64,000 nt of DNA, taken from JAIQFV01 sp041494885. GTDB taxonomy: Bacteria; Acidobacteriota; Terriglobia; JAIQFV01. This document shows positions 35,493-46,516 of this stretch, in pieces. Numbering within the stretch: the stretch's first letter is position 1; each line of letters starts with the position of its first letter. The notes beneath the pieces were generated by a model. That model was not told the DNA's origin and did not search any database. It worked only from the letters and a program-made list of their open reading frames with translations. A program made the position numbers and the translations under genes. The stretch is taken from assembly GCA_041494885.1 (NCBI GenBank), contig JBGQBO010000006.1, positions 62,001 to 126,000 on the forward strand, in the 5' to 3' direction.

Positions 35493-37016
35493 ATGAAAAA
35501 ACTCCGACTCACCGGCAACGATCTTACGTTGGAACAATTCCTTCTTGTCACCCGAAATCCGAAATCTGTGCAGGTGTCGCTGGCACTCCGCGCCCGGGCC
35601 GCCGTCAATCGATCCCGTCGATTGATAGAAAAGATCCTGAAGCAAGGCACTGTGGTTTATGGAGTCAACACGGGTTTTGGCAAGCTGAGCGAAAAGAGGA
35701 TCCCGGATGCTCAGATTCGGGAGCTTCAGCTGAACCTCGTGCGCTCTCATGCCTGTGGGGTGGGAGAAGCGTTGAGCGAAGTCGAAACTCGCGCGATGCT
35801 CTTGTTGAGGGCCAACGTGCTCGCGAAAGGATTTTCCGGGGTCCGGCCCCTCGTCATTGATACCTTGTGTGCCATGCTGAATCGCGGGGTGCATCCGGTG
35901 ATTCCTTCAAAAGGTTCGGTGGGGGCCAGTGGAGACCTGGCGCCCCTGGCTCATTTGGCTCTCATTCTCATCGGTGAAGGGGAAGCGGTTTTCAGAGGGC
36001 GGAGAAGCAACGGGGGCGACTGTTTGAAGAAGGCTGGCATCCAGCCCATCCGATTAGAAGCCAAGGAAGGATTGGCGCTGTTGAATGGGACGCAGGCGAT
36101 GCTGGGGTTGGGATTGCTCTCCCTGGCACGGGCGCGCAATCTTACCGACAGCGCTGATGTGGTCGGAGCCTTGACGCTGGACGCGCTCAAAGGGACTCCC
36201 GCGGCCTTCGATGAAAAGGTCCACAGGGTCCGTCCCCAGCAGGGTCAGATCCGTTCGGCTTCCAATCTGAGGCGGCTCAATGCCGGCAGTCAAATCCGGG
36301 AATCTCACCGGGATTCCGTCATTGATCCGCGAGTCCAGGATGCTTACAGCCTCCGTTGCATGCCACAGGTCCACGGGGCGGTTCGTGACACCATCGAACA
36401 TGCTGCCCGGATTTTTGAGATTGAGATGAACAGTGCCACCGACAATCCTCTCGTTTTCCCGACGACGGGCGAAGTGATCTCAGGAGGAAATTTTCATGGC
36501 CAACCGCTCGCGCTGGCGCTCGACTTTCTTGCGATCGCAATCGCTGCACTCGCCTCGATCTCGGAGCGGCGCATTGAGCGGCTGGTGAATCCGGAGTTCG
36601 GCGATCTCCCGCCTTTTTTGGCGCGTAATCCGGGTTTGAATTCGGGGTTTATGATCGCGCAGGTGACGGCGGCAGCCCTGGCGTCTGAAAACAAGGGGTT
36701 GGCGCATCCTGCGTCGGTTGATTCGATCCCCACTTCAGGCAATAAGGAAGATCATGTGTCCATGGGGATGGGCGCCGCCCTCAAGTTGAAACAGGTGCTG
36801 ACGAATTGTGAAACGATCCTGGGGATTGAGCTGTTGTGTGCCGCTCAGGGACTTGATTTTCTCGCACCCAGAAGGACCGGACGCCGGGCTGATAAAGCCT
36901 ACCGAGCGCTGCGCCGAGAGGTATCCTCTCTGCAAAATGACAGGGATATGCATGGCGACATTGAAGCGTCAGGGAAGCTGATCAGGGACGGCGTCATCGC
37001 GTCGGTCATTGGATAG
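35493..37016 (+). CDS. hutH: Histidine ammonia-lyase
   Basis: A 507-residue enzyme that turns histidine into urocanate and ammonia in the cytoplasm. The MIO prosthetic group is formed from Ala145-Ser146-Gly147 in GSVGASGDLAPLAH. The catalytic Tyr is at 56 (VVYGVNTGFG). Other standard blocks are QDAYSLRCMPQVHGA, DNPLVFP and ISGGNFHGQPLA. The start is ATG 35493 (MKKLRLTG), where the family begins; a 48-residue extension to 35349 crosses the hairpin and is discarded. It is the first hut gene here, 51 bases before hutU. Confidence 0.97.
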   Translation: MKKLRLTGNDLTLEQFLLVTRNPKSVQVSLALRARAAVNRSRRLIEKILKQGTVVYGVNTGFGKLSEKRIPDAQIRELQLNLVRSHACGVGEALSEVETRAMLLLRANVLAKGFSGVRPLVIDTLCAMLNRGVHPVIPSKGSVGASGDLAPLAHLALILIGEGEAVFRGRRSNGGDCLKKAGIQPIRLEAKEGLALLNGTQAMLGLGLLSLARARNLTDSADVVGALTLDALKGTPAAFDEKVHRVRPQQGQIRSASNLRRLNAGSQIRESHRDSVIDPRVQDAYSLRCMPQVHGAVRDTIEHAARIFEIEMNSATDNPLVFPTTGEVISGGNFHGQPLALALDFLAIAIAALASISERRIERLVNPEFGDLPPFLARNPGLNSGFMIAQVTAAALASENKGLAHPASVDSIPTSGNKEDHVSMGMGAALKLKQVLTNCETILGIELLCAAQGLDFLAPRRTGRRADKAYRALRREVSSLQNDRDMHGDIEASGKLIRDGVIASVIG

Positions 37017-37067
37017 TTAGATCTCGAGCAGTATTACCTCCAGCAATCTGCCAATTAGGAGTGAACC

Positions 37068-38777
<1,710 letters not shown>

Positions 38778-38780
38778 ACG

Positions 38781-38820
38781 ACCTCAATCAACGCCATGGC
38801 GCAAGGAGCGCCGAGGTCAA
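38781..38820 (+). terminator. Hairpin after hutU
   Basis: GACCTC and GAGGTC enclose an inner GGCGC-AAGGA-GCGCC hairpin; together they form a two-tier structure just after the hutU stop. No T-run is visible, so termination by it is uncertain. It separates hutU from the opposing M16 gene. Confidence 0.35.
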
Positions 38821-38871
38821 CGCCATTCCCACGACAAACTCAGGGCCTCCGCGGTTCATCTTCCCTTTAAA

Positions 38872-40290
38872 TCAAAAGCCCGGGTCCGTGATGGATTTTT
38901 TCTTCACATCGCCCGCCAGCTTTCGGGCGACGGGCTCGATCACTGAACCCTTCCCAATCAAAACAAAATCCAAATTATTCAGCGGATAATACGTTTCGAT
39001 GATTCGTTTCGCATCCGCCAGCGTCAGGGCATCCACCTTGTCAAAGTAGCTGTTAATGTATTGGGGCCCCAACCCGTAGAATTCGAGCTCCGCCATGAGA
39101 TTGGCCAGTTGATCATTCGTCTCGATGGTCGGTCCGAATTGGCCTTTGATGTAATTCTTGGCGGATTGAAGTTGATCCTGGCTGATACCCTTTTCGTGAA
39201 AACTCTTTAACACATCCAGAGTCATGTCTAGCGCACGCTCCGTGCTTTCGTTCGGGGTATACGACGCAATGACGAAGGAGCCGCGCGTACGCCTTGAATT
39301 GAAGAAACTGTTGGCACCATATGTGAGTCCGGATTGGATCCTAAGCGCCGTATTGATCATTGAGGTAAAGCGGCCTCCGAACAAGGTATTCACAACGTGG
39401 ACCGGGATCCAATCCGGGCTGGTCCGCGCGATACCTACGTTCCCGAGGCGGAAGAAGGTCTGAGTGGAGTCGGGTTTATCGACCACAAGAACATGTCTGC
39501 CCTGGACACTTGAAGCCTCTTTCACGTTAAGGGGGGCGATCATTGAGGACTTCAAGGAACCAAACTTTACCTTCAGCGCGGCTTCCAACTCCGACGTTGA
39601 AAAATCTCCCGCGACGGCAAGAATGAACTCGTTGGGAACAAAATGGGCTTGATAAAAACTCACGATCTGATCCCGTGTTATCTTCGCCAACGTTGTCTCC
39701 GTGCCTCCCACCGGGCGTCCGTATCCCTGTGGCCCAAACAGGAGGCCATCAAAATAATACTGGATGACCTGCTCAGGCACCGCCTTGTCCTCTTTGATCC
39801 CGTCGATCTCCTGCTTGATCATTTTGTCCACCTCGTCAGGTGGAAACGACGGGTGCAAGAGCATATCCGACAGGAGATCCACTGCAAGGTTCAAATCTTT
39901 TTTCAGAAACTCCGCTGATCCCCAGGAATACTCCTGAGTCGCCCTCGAATGGAAATTCGCCCCCACAAAGTCCAAAGCTTCCGAAATCTGGTCCGCAGTC
40001 CGTGACAGGGTGCCTTTGCGGACGAGTTGGGCGGTCAGAAAAGCCAATCCTTCACAGCCTTCGGGATCGCCGATGGAGCCACCTGACTTCAAAGTCCAGC
40101 GGAAACTGACCAGGGGAAGCTGGTGGCGCTCAAGGAGAAGGAGCGTCATTCCGTTGTCCATTTTCACGGTCTTGTATTTGGGCAGTACGATCTTCCCTGT
40201 GATCTCCGCCGCGAATGAAAAAGCAGGGAAAAACAGAATCAAGGTCAACAGCACGAGATGTTTGGGTAGCCATCCACTGGATATTTTCAT
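38872..40290 (-). CDS. M16 family peptidase-like subunit lacking the zinc motif
   Basis: A 472-residue protein with a signal peptide (about 1-28) and the M16 insulinase/pitrilysin domain pair. The inverse zinc HxxEH is replaced: GLAFLTAQLVRKG stands where the partner has GLSHFFEHMM. It should be the non-catalytic half of a heterodimeric peptidase, as in mitochondrial processing peptidase and many bacterial pairs. The C-terminal M16_C domain has ASYTPNESTERAL. Start ATG 40290 has GGATGAGG upstream. It follows its active partner by 51 bases on the same strand, so they form one operon. Confidence 0.85.
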   Translation of the reverse strand: MKISSGWLPKHLVLLTLILFFPAFSFAAEITGKIVLPKYKTVKMDNGMTLLLLERHQLPLVSFRWTLKSGGSIGDPEGCEGLAFLTAQLVRKGTLSRTADQISEALDFVGANFHSRATQEYSWGSAEFLKKDLNLAVDLLSDMLLHPSFPPDEVDKMIKQEIDGIKEDKAVPEQVIQYYFDGLLFGPQGYGRPVGGTETTLAKITRDQIVSFYQAHFVPNEFILAVAGDFSTSELEAALKVKFGSLKSSMIAPLNVKEASSVQGRHVLVVDKPDSTQTFFRLGNVGIARTSPDWIPVHVVNTLFGGRFTSMINTALRIQSGLTYGANSFFNSRRTRGSFVIASYTPNESTERALDMTLDVLKSFHEKGISQDQLQSAKNYIKGQFGPTIETNDQLANLMAELEFYGLGPQYINSYFDKVDALTLADAKRIIETYYPLNNLDFVLIGKGSVIEPVARKLAGDVKKKSITDPGF

Positions 40291-40341
40291 TAGCACCTCA
40301 TCCAAGGTTTTTAGAAGAAATCCCTCTGGTGCGACTTATCC

Positions 40342-41682
40342 CTATTTCTCAGGGGTCCGGGTTGGTTCCGGAACCAGGATGGCAACGGTTCGATTACGGG
40401 CCTTGATGTATTTTTGCGCCACTCGCTGGACATCCTCGCGAGTCACCTGATTGATCAACTCCGCCGCTTTGAATAGCTTTTGGTAATCCCCAAGAACCAC
40501 ATCATAAACCCCGAGGACGTTGGCTTTTCCGCTAATCGTCTTCATCGACCGGTAAAAGTCGGCTACCGCCGTATTCTTGGCCTTCTGCAGTTCCTTTTGG
40601 TCGACCAGGTTGTTCTGAGCTTTGTCCAACTCGTCATACAAAATCTTCTCGACCCGATCCACTTCGACTCCGCTTCGCGGCTGAACGTCGATCTCAAAAA
40701 TGAACGGGTCAAGGTGTTCCGATTGCCCCCCTTGCACCGAAACGGCCACTTGTTCTTTGTCGACCAAACGCTGATAAAGGCGCGAACTCTCGCCGCGCAA
40801 AAGGATATAGTCGAGTACGCTGAGCGCGATGAAGTCCGGGTCCACAGCCGCCGGGGTATGATAAGCCACCTGAAGCAATGGAAGTTGCGCAAACTTATTG
40901 AGGAAAACCCGGCGCTCCCCCAGCTGTTGGGGTTCCTGCGTAGTGACGGGACGAGGCGGCTCCTGTGCCGGGATCGGTTCGAGGTACTGCTGGGCGAGCC
41001 GGATGACCTCGTCCGGTTGAATGTCCCCGACGATAATCATTTCGCAGTTGTTGGGGGCGTAATAGGTTTTGAAATAATTGATCAAATCCTCTCTTTTCCA
41101 TTTTTCGATATCCACCATCCACCCCAAGACGGGCCAATGGTAGGGATGAGCCGTAAAGGCCGACGCCATTAACTGCTCCCTCAGGAGATCCTCGTTGTTA
41201 TTTTCAACGCTCATGCGCCGCTCATTGGCCACCACACCCCGCTCCGACTCCACCATTTTAGGATCGAAGGACAAAGAGCTGGTGCGATCCGCCTCGAGGT
41301 CGAAAATAAGCGGTAACGCCGAGGTCGGAAACCAATCCTGATACACCGTCAGATCCTCGCTGGTATAAGCGTTGTTGGAACCTCCGTTGTCCTCCATGAC
41401 ACGGTCGAACATCCCCGGGCCATACTTTTTCGCCCCATTGAACATCATATGTTCAAAAAAATGGGAAAGCCCGGTGATGCCGGTATGTTCATTACGCGAG
41501 CCTACACGGTGGAAAAAATACAGTGCCACGTTGGGGATGGAGTGATCCTCCAACATCAGAATCCTCATCCCGTTCTTAAGTTGATGGGTCTTGACGTCGA
41601 ACTGCTGAGCCTGAGCAGTGGTTCCGAGATACAAGAATGTTGCGATCACCAAGATCCAACACTTCGTCTTATGCGATTTCAT
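40342..41682 (-). CDS. M16 family zinc peptidase, catalytic subunit
   Basis: A 446-residue periplasmic peptidase: signal peptide 1-25 (ending AQA), then the M16 N-domain with the inverse zinc motif HFFEH at 74-78 (GLSHFFEHMMFNG); Glu77 is the general base. The third ligand is in ESERGVVANERR about 75 residues later. The M16_C domain follows (YYAPNNCEMIIVGDI). It makes a pair with the inactive subunit downstream. Start ATG 41682 has GAGGAG upstream. Such pairs degrade short peptides in the periplasm. Confidence 0.92.
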   Translation of the reverse strand: MKSHKTKCWILVIATFLYLGTTAQAQQFDVKTHQLKNGMRILMLEDHSIPNVALYFFHRVGSRNEHTGITGLSHFFEHMMFNGAKKYGPGMFDRVMEDNGGSNNAYTSEDLTVYQDWFPTSALPLIFDLEADRTSSLSFDPKMVESERGVVANERRMSVENNNEDLLREQLMASAFTAHPYHWPVLGWMVDIEKWKREDLINYFKTYYAPNNCEMIIVGDIQPDEVIRLAQQYLEPIPAQEPPRPVTTQEPQQLGERRVFLNKFAQLPLLQVAYHTPAAVDPDFIALSVLDYILLRGESSRLYQRLVDKEQVAVSVQGGQSEHLDPFIFEIDVQPRSGVEVDRVEKILYDELDKAQNNLVDQKELQKAKNTAVADFYRSMKTISGKANVLGVYDVVLGDYQKLFKAAELINQVTREDVQRVAQKYIKARNRTVAILVPEPTRTPEK

Positions 41683-41920
41683 CGTTTCTCCTCAGAGGAT
41701 CCAATCTGAATTCCGAGACTTACACGGGGGAGCCACAACGGTATCCCCCCACCAGATACCTTGCGTTTCAATAACTTCCCGCCTGGATCCAACTTGGGGC
41801 CAAAGCAACTCACAAACCGAAAATAAACCAAAACCAATGAAAAGCTTGCACTTCCACTTACTAGCTTCTACACTGAATGTGTTTCCTCACGTAACAAATG
41901 GGCTCGAGGTCCAGGAGTTT

Positions 41921-42208
41921 ATGACCAAACTATCGATTTCAGAGATTGAAGAGGGATTGAAGACATTACCCGGGTGGATCATACGAGACGGCAAACTCAC
42001 CAAGCAATTTGAGCTTTCAAGCTTCCCCGATCTGGTTTCGCTTGTTGTGAAAATCGGGTTTGTTGCGGAAGCGGCAGATCACCATCCTGATATGTTGATT
42101 AACTACAGGCGATTGACCTTCATGCTTTCGACGCACACCCTGGGAGGGGTAAGCGAGAAGGATCTGGAACTGGCAAAACAGATCGAGGCGGCCCTCAATC
42201 GCTACTAA
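41921..42208 (+). CDS. phhB: Pterin-4a-carbinolamine dehydratase
   Basis: A 95-residue PCD/DCoH-fold enzyme that dehydrates 4a-hydroxytetrahydrobiopterin. The active-site His pair is in AADHHPDM, with TFMLSTHTLGGVSEKD after it. It recycles the pterin cofactor of phenylalanine hydroxylase, or acts in folate or molybdopterin metabolism when no hydroxylase exists; none is seen in this window. AGGAG stands before ATG 41921. A longer reading from 41618 crosses the promoter region of the opposing M16 gene and is discarded. Confidence 0.9.
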   Translation: MTKLSISEIEEGLKTLPGWIIRDGKLTKQFELSSFPDLVSLVVKIGFVAEAADHHPDMLINYRRLTFMLSTHTLGGVSEKDLELAKQIEAALNRY

Positions 42209-42215
42209 CGATCAC

Positions 42216-42440
42216 TTAATCCACCCCACACATCCCTCGTTGGGAGGCCCCGCAAGCGCCGCAGGGACCTTCCTCCGGTCGCGAAGAACCGGAGCGGTCT
42301 CCTACCACTGCGAAGACTGAAAGCTGTTGTTCTACCCTTGTGCTTTCACAGCTCTTGCACACCACCTGTTCGTCGTGGTCAAACACCAGTTGTTCAAATT
42401 TTGCCCCGCAATTCACACATTGATATTCATACATCGGCAT
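42216..42440 (-). CDS. FmdB-type zinc-ribbon protein
   Basis: A 74-residue regulatory-type protein. The FmdB/CxxC_CxxC_SSSS signature is present: MPMYEYQC, Cys8/Cys11 and Cys28/Cys31, which form one zinc ribbon. The tail has further Cys (CGACG and MCG), typical of the family. Its function is not established. ATG 42440 has GGGAGAA upstream. It converges with the pterin dehydratase gene (seven bases between the stops). Confidence 0.85.
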   Translation of the reverse strand: MPMYEYQCVNCGAKFEQLVFDHDEQVVCKSCESTRVEQQLSVFAVVGDRSGSSRPEEGPCGACGASQRGMCGVD

Positions 42441-42696
42441 AGAACATTCTCCCAATCCGCGTATCCTGAGGCAACACGCTTGGATCTTACGACTCTCTCG
42501 GCCCCACTGGTCCATTGATCATGAGCCGGCGCTCGATGAGGGTACAATCCAGTGGGTCGTGTATTTCGCAAAAATAATTTCGGAAGATGCGAATGATTGC
42601 GGTATTATTTTTCGTCCTAATGCGTCTGACGACGTCTCACGCACAGCCATTTTAATGAATATACCGGATTAGTCAACCACTGGATCCCTTCGCCTC

Positions 42697-43992
42697 ATGT
42701 CAGGACGACAACCTCCCCGCCTCATCATCCTCAACGCCGCCCAGGTCATCACCCCGATATTCCAGGATTCGGGTTCTGTTTCGAACTCCACCCTCCGCGT
42801 TATTCCCGACGGTGCGGTTTTGGTTGAAGACGGAACGATCCTTGCCGTGGGAACGACTGAAGCGCTTCGGGCGGACTCCCGTTCGCAGGGGGCGGATCCC
42901 GTCGATGCTTCCCATTGTGTGGTCGCCCCAGGCTTTGTAGACAGCCACACGCATCTTGTCTTTGCAGCAACCCGCCAGGAAGAATACGAAATGCGCCTTG
43001 AGGGGGCCAGCTACGAGTCGATCGCTGCGGCAGGCGGAGGGATTCGTAACAGTGTCCGTCGGCTACGCGAGGTCACCGAAGATGATTTGTTTAAGATGGC
43101 ACGACAACGCTGCTCCCAGTTCCTGGATTATGGGACGACCACGATTGAAGCCAAGAGTGGCTACGGGCTGGATCTTGAAAATGAGCTGAAGATTCTGCGG
43201 GTGTTGACCCGACTTAACGAAGATCCGCGGGTGGCTCTTGAAATCGTTCCGACTTTTCTTGGCGCCCATGAAATACCGGACGAATTTCGCGATCATCCTT
43301 CGAAATATGTTGACCTGGTTTGTGAAGCAATGATTCCCCGGGTGGTGAGGGAGAGGCTTGCCGATTTTTGCGATGTGTTTTGCGAATCCGGCGTCTTCAC
43401 AGTTGAACAATCTCGCCGGATCCTAACGGCAGCGCAACGCTACGGCCTTAAGATCAAGCTCCACGCAGACCAGTTAAGTCGGAGTGGGGGAACGCGCCTC
43501 GCCGTTGAACTGGGGGCCGTTTCAGCGGATCATCTGGAACAAATCGATGAGGAGGACATCACGCTGCTGGCGAAGTCCAAGGTGGTCGCCACCTTGCTCC
43601 CCGGAGCCTCTTTCCACTTGGGGATGACCCGCTTTGCGCCCGCACGAAAGCTTCTGGACGGGGGGGCTTGCGTGGCGCTCGCGTCCGATTTCAACCCGGG
43701 AACTTCGCCCACCGTGAATATGCAAACGATCCTGGCGATTGCTTGCTCTTCCCTCCGGATGACCCCGGCGGAGACCTTTGCGGCGGCGACTCTCGGGGGC
43801 GCCCGTGCCCTGGCGAGCGCGGAGCGTCTCGGTTCACTTCAGGCTGGAAAACAAGCTGATCTTGTACTTTTTAACGTGAACGACTACCGCCTGGTTCCTT
43901 ACTACTACGGCATGAATATGGTGCGCGCCGTCATCAAGAAAGGACGGGTCCTTTTCGACCGCCGCAATGCTTGGGGGGAGGAGGCGCTTTGA
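42697..43992 (+). CDS. hutI: Imidazolonepropionase
   Basis: A 431-residue metal-dependent amidohydrolase, third step of histidine degradation (imidazolonepropionate to formiminoglutamate). First metal ligands are His84 and His86 (VDSHTHLVFA). Others are in KLHADQL and SADHLE, and the last Asp in ASDFNPG. EIVPTFLGAHEIP and GASFHLGM are family-typical. No clear Shine-Dalgarno sequence is visible at ATG 42697. It is separated from hutHU by the M16 pair and two small genes and precedes ftcD by 200 bases. Confidence 0.95.
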   Translation: MSGRQPPRLIILNAAQVITPIFQDSGSVSNSTLRVIPDGAVLVEDGTILAVGTTEALRADSRSQGADPVDASHCVVAPGFVDSHTHLVFAATRQEEYEMRLEGASYESIAAAGGGIRNSVRRLREVTEDDLFKMARQRCSQFLDYGTTTIEAKSGYGLDLENELKILRVLTRLNEDPRVALEIVPTFLGAHEIPDEFRDHPSKYVDLVCEAMIPRVVRERLADFCDVFCESGVFTVEQSRRILTAAQRYGLKIKLHADQLSRSGGTRLAVELGAVSADHLEQIDEEDITLLAKSKVVATLLPGASFHLGMTRFAPARKLLDGGACVALASDFNPGTSPTVNMQTILAIACSSLRMTPAETFAAATLGGARALASAERLGSLQAGKQADLVLFNVNDYRLVPYYYGMNMVRAVIKKGRVLFDRRNAWGEEAL

Positions 43993-44192
43993 TGCGACGC
44001 GATGGCAAGATCCTTTCAATCAATGGAGGAACCCGTCAAAAACGCTGTTTTCGGGAAATGGTCCTGTCCGGCGGCGACTGCTGATCAATGCGACCCAGCG
44101 GATCGGAAGGAAAGCGCCATTTTGGTTGGCCGGAACGACCCAGGGAATCACAGAATTACTCAAAAGTTCTAAATCTCATTAACGAGGTGCGC

Positions 44193-45725
44193 ATGAATAC
44201 CCTAATTGAATGTGTTCCTAACTTCAGCGAAGGACGCCGGACAGAAGTAGTTGAAGCACTCATGCAGGTCATCCAGGGCGTGGAAGGAGCGACCATTCTC
44301 GACAAGGAGATGGATGCCGATCACAATCGAAGCGTCATCACCTTCATCGCGTCCAAAGAAGCGGTGGTCGAAGCTGCGCTGCGCGTGGTCGGCAAGGCTG
44401 CCGAATTGATTGATCTCACCCATCACCAGGGGGCGCATCCCCGCATTGGGGCCACTGATGTGCTCCCCTTCATCCCCATCGAAGGGGTGACCATTGAAGA
44501 ATGCGTGGCGATTTCCAGGCGGGTCGGGGAAGCTATCTGGCAACGGTATGGGATCCCCGTTTATTACTATGAGAGTGCGGCGAGCCGTCCCGATCGCGTC
44601 AACCTGGAGAATATCCGCAAAGGTCAATTCGAAGGCCTGCGGGAAGACGTGAAGACTCATCCTGAACGCAGACCCGATGTCGGGGAGGCGGCTTTACATC
44701 CCACGGCCGGTGCCACCGTGGTGGGCACACGGAAATATCTGATTGCTTACAACATCAATCTCGGAACGAGTGACGTCTCCGTGGCCAAGACCATCGCAAA
44801 AAAGATCCGGTTCTCCAGCGGGGGCTTCCCTTTTGTCAAGGCCATGGGGGTGGATCTGAAGGCGCGCAATCTGGCCCAGGTCTCAATGAATCTCACCGAC
44901 TTTGAACAGACACCCATTCATGTGGTCTTCGATGCGGTAACGCGCGAAGCAGCGGCCGTTGGAACGGCCGTCGTCGGAAGTGAGATCGTGGGCCTGGTTC
45001 CGAAAAAAGCACTGGAAATGACGGCTGAACACTACCTCGTCATCGAGAACTTCAGGCCGGATTTGGTCCTGGAGAATCGTCTGGCCACGGCTCTTGCCGA
45101 AAGAAAACCAGCATCGGCTCAGGGACCGCCCCTTTCCGACCGCCCACTCCTGGCCGGGTGTGAATCATTCATTGATGCCGTTGCCGCGCCCACTCCCGCG
45201 CCCGGCGGGGGAAGCGTGGCGGCTGCAGCGGCCGCCCTGGCAGCAGGACTAGGCGAAATGGTGGCTGCCCGATCCAAGGGGAAAAAGGCGGCGGCCGCCT
45301 TTGAAGACGAGTTGTCCTCTATTCTCCGCGTGCTGGCCGAGCTTCGAGCGGAATTGAAACGAGCCATCGACGATGACACAGGCGCCTATAATCTCGTCAC
45401 AGCAGCCTACAAACTCCCCAAAGAGTCGGAGACGGATAAGGCACAACGACAACTGAGGATCGATGAGGCGTTGAGACAAGCTACCCTGGTTCCCTTCCAT
45501 GTGGCTGAAGCTTCAAAGAAGGTTCTTGAAAATATTCTTCGGCTCGAGGTCATAGGCAACAAAAACATGATCTCCGATATACGAGTTGCTCGAGAGATGG
45601 CCAGGACCGCCCTGTTCGGCGCCCTGGAAAACGTCAAGATCAACCTCGAGTCGACCGGGGATCGAGCCTTTGCAGAGCAGACCACAGGTAAGCTCGCCCC
45701 ATTGGAATCCGCGTTGAAACAATGA
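44193..45725 (+). CDS. ftcD: Glutamate formimidoyltransferase / formimidoyl-THF cyclodeaminase (bifunctional)
   Basis: A 510-residue fusion of two enzymes. Residues about 1-305 form the formimidoyltransferase (MNTLIECVPNFSEGRR, then HQGAHPRIGATDVLPF with the catalytic His). Residues about 325-505 are the cyclodeaminase (APTPAPGGGSVAAAAAALAAGL). Together they pass the formimino group from formiminoglutamate to tetrahydrofolate, releasing ammonia and 5,10-methenyl-THF, and yield glutamate. This makes the hut route end in glutamate without a HutG hydrolase. GAGGTG stands before ATG 44193; the reading from 44088 is discarded. Confidence 0.96.
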   Translation: MNTLIECVPNFSEGRRTEVVEALMQVIQGVEGATILDKEMDADHNRSVITFIASKEAVVEAALRVVGKAAELIDLTHHQGAHPRIGATDVLPFIPIEGVTIEECVAISRRVGEAIWQRYGIPVYYYESAASRPDRVNLENIRKGQFEGLREDVKTHPERRPDVGEAALHPTAGATVVGTRKYLIAYNINLGTSDVSVAKTIAKKIRFSSGGFPFVKAMGVDLKARNLAQVSMNLTDFEQTPIHVVFDAVTREAAAVGTAVVGSEIVGLVPKKALEMTAEHYLVIENFRPDLVLENRLATALAERKPASAQGPPLSDRPLLAGCESFIDAVAAPTPAPGGGSVAAAAAALAAGLGEMVAARSKGKKAAAAFEDELSSILRVLAELRAELKRAIDDDTGAYNLVTAAYKLPKESETDKAQRQLRIDEALRQATLVPFHVAEASKKVLENILRLEVIGNKNMISDIRVAREMARTALFGALENVKINLESTGDRAFAEQTTGKLAPLESALKQ

Positions 45726-46009
45726 GAGTAAATGATCCCTTTGACAAAAGGAAAAGGGAGAGGCCACGATGGGCACGTGGCGGAAGACAAGGGAAAGGCA
45801 ATCGGCGGCAGCGCGGACACCTCCGGTGATCCCAAGATTTCTCCCGATCTGAGAAAGCCCTCACCGGCTTATATTGGCCTGAGAGTGGTCCGGGGAGCGC
45901 CCGCGCCAGTGGCGAAGGCAGAGGCGCCCGGGTCAGGAAAGAACCCGCGACTTTTCTGTCGAGGGTTCATCCTACCCAAACCTTCGCCCCTGCGCTATCA
46001 TGGTTCCTT

Positions 46010-46282
46010 ATGTCAAAGAAGGTGAAGCTGGCCGTTGGAGCCGTCTTTGTTCTACTGGTGGGGATTATTGTGTATTCCACGATGAATTTGAGTCGCTATG
46101 AATGTGAGGTGTGCGTGGAGTTTAAGGGGCAGACATCCTGCCGAATGGCGGCGGGTTCAACACGCGAAGAGGCGGTCCGGACAGCCACTGATAATGCCTG
46201 TGCTGACATCGTCTCCGGAATGACCGATAACATCGCTTGTGGTCACACTACACCGAAAAGCATCCGCTGGGTGCGCCCATGA
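46010..46282 (+). CDS. Small single-pass membrane protein with Cys-rich exported domain
   Basis: A 90-residue protein: one N-terminal transmembrane helix or uncleaved signal (residues 5-24), then a short domain with five Cys (CEVC, TSCRM, NACADI, IACG) likely paired in disulfides in the periplasm. Alternating ETSTREEAVRTA-like helix suggests a small SPOR-like or FHA-unrelated fold; I do not recognise it. It is alone between ftcD and the amidase operon. ATG 46010 follows a TATCAT-containing stretch that may be its promoter. Confidence 0.6.
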   Translation: MSKKVKLAVGAVFVLLVGIIVYSTMNLSRYECEVCVEFKGQTSCRMAAGSTREEAVRTATDNACADIVSGMTDNIACGHTTPKSIRWVRP

Positions 46283-46516
46283 ATTCCCACTTTGGAAGCC
46301 CACTTCGACGCCGCGGTTTGTCGTCGGCCCCCTCGGTCATGCTCATCAGCTTTCCCTTTGTGCTGGAATATGGTGGATGTGATGATCGGGCCTGTACTCT
46401 GCCGGGCCGCGACTCCGGGTCGCCTGTGCTATATTATTCGCGTTACAGTTGAACGGTGGCCGCGGGCAACGTAGAGAGTTAACACCAATCAGGCCTCGGC
46501 ACGAAAGCTAATTCAA

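Noticed and set aside
45732..46025. Plus-strand ORF of 97 codons after ftcD
   Set aside because: No ribosome-binding site or recognisable sequence; overlaps the start of the small membrane protein gene.
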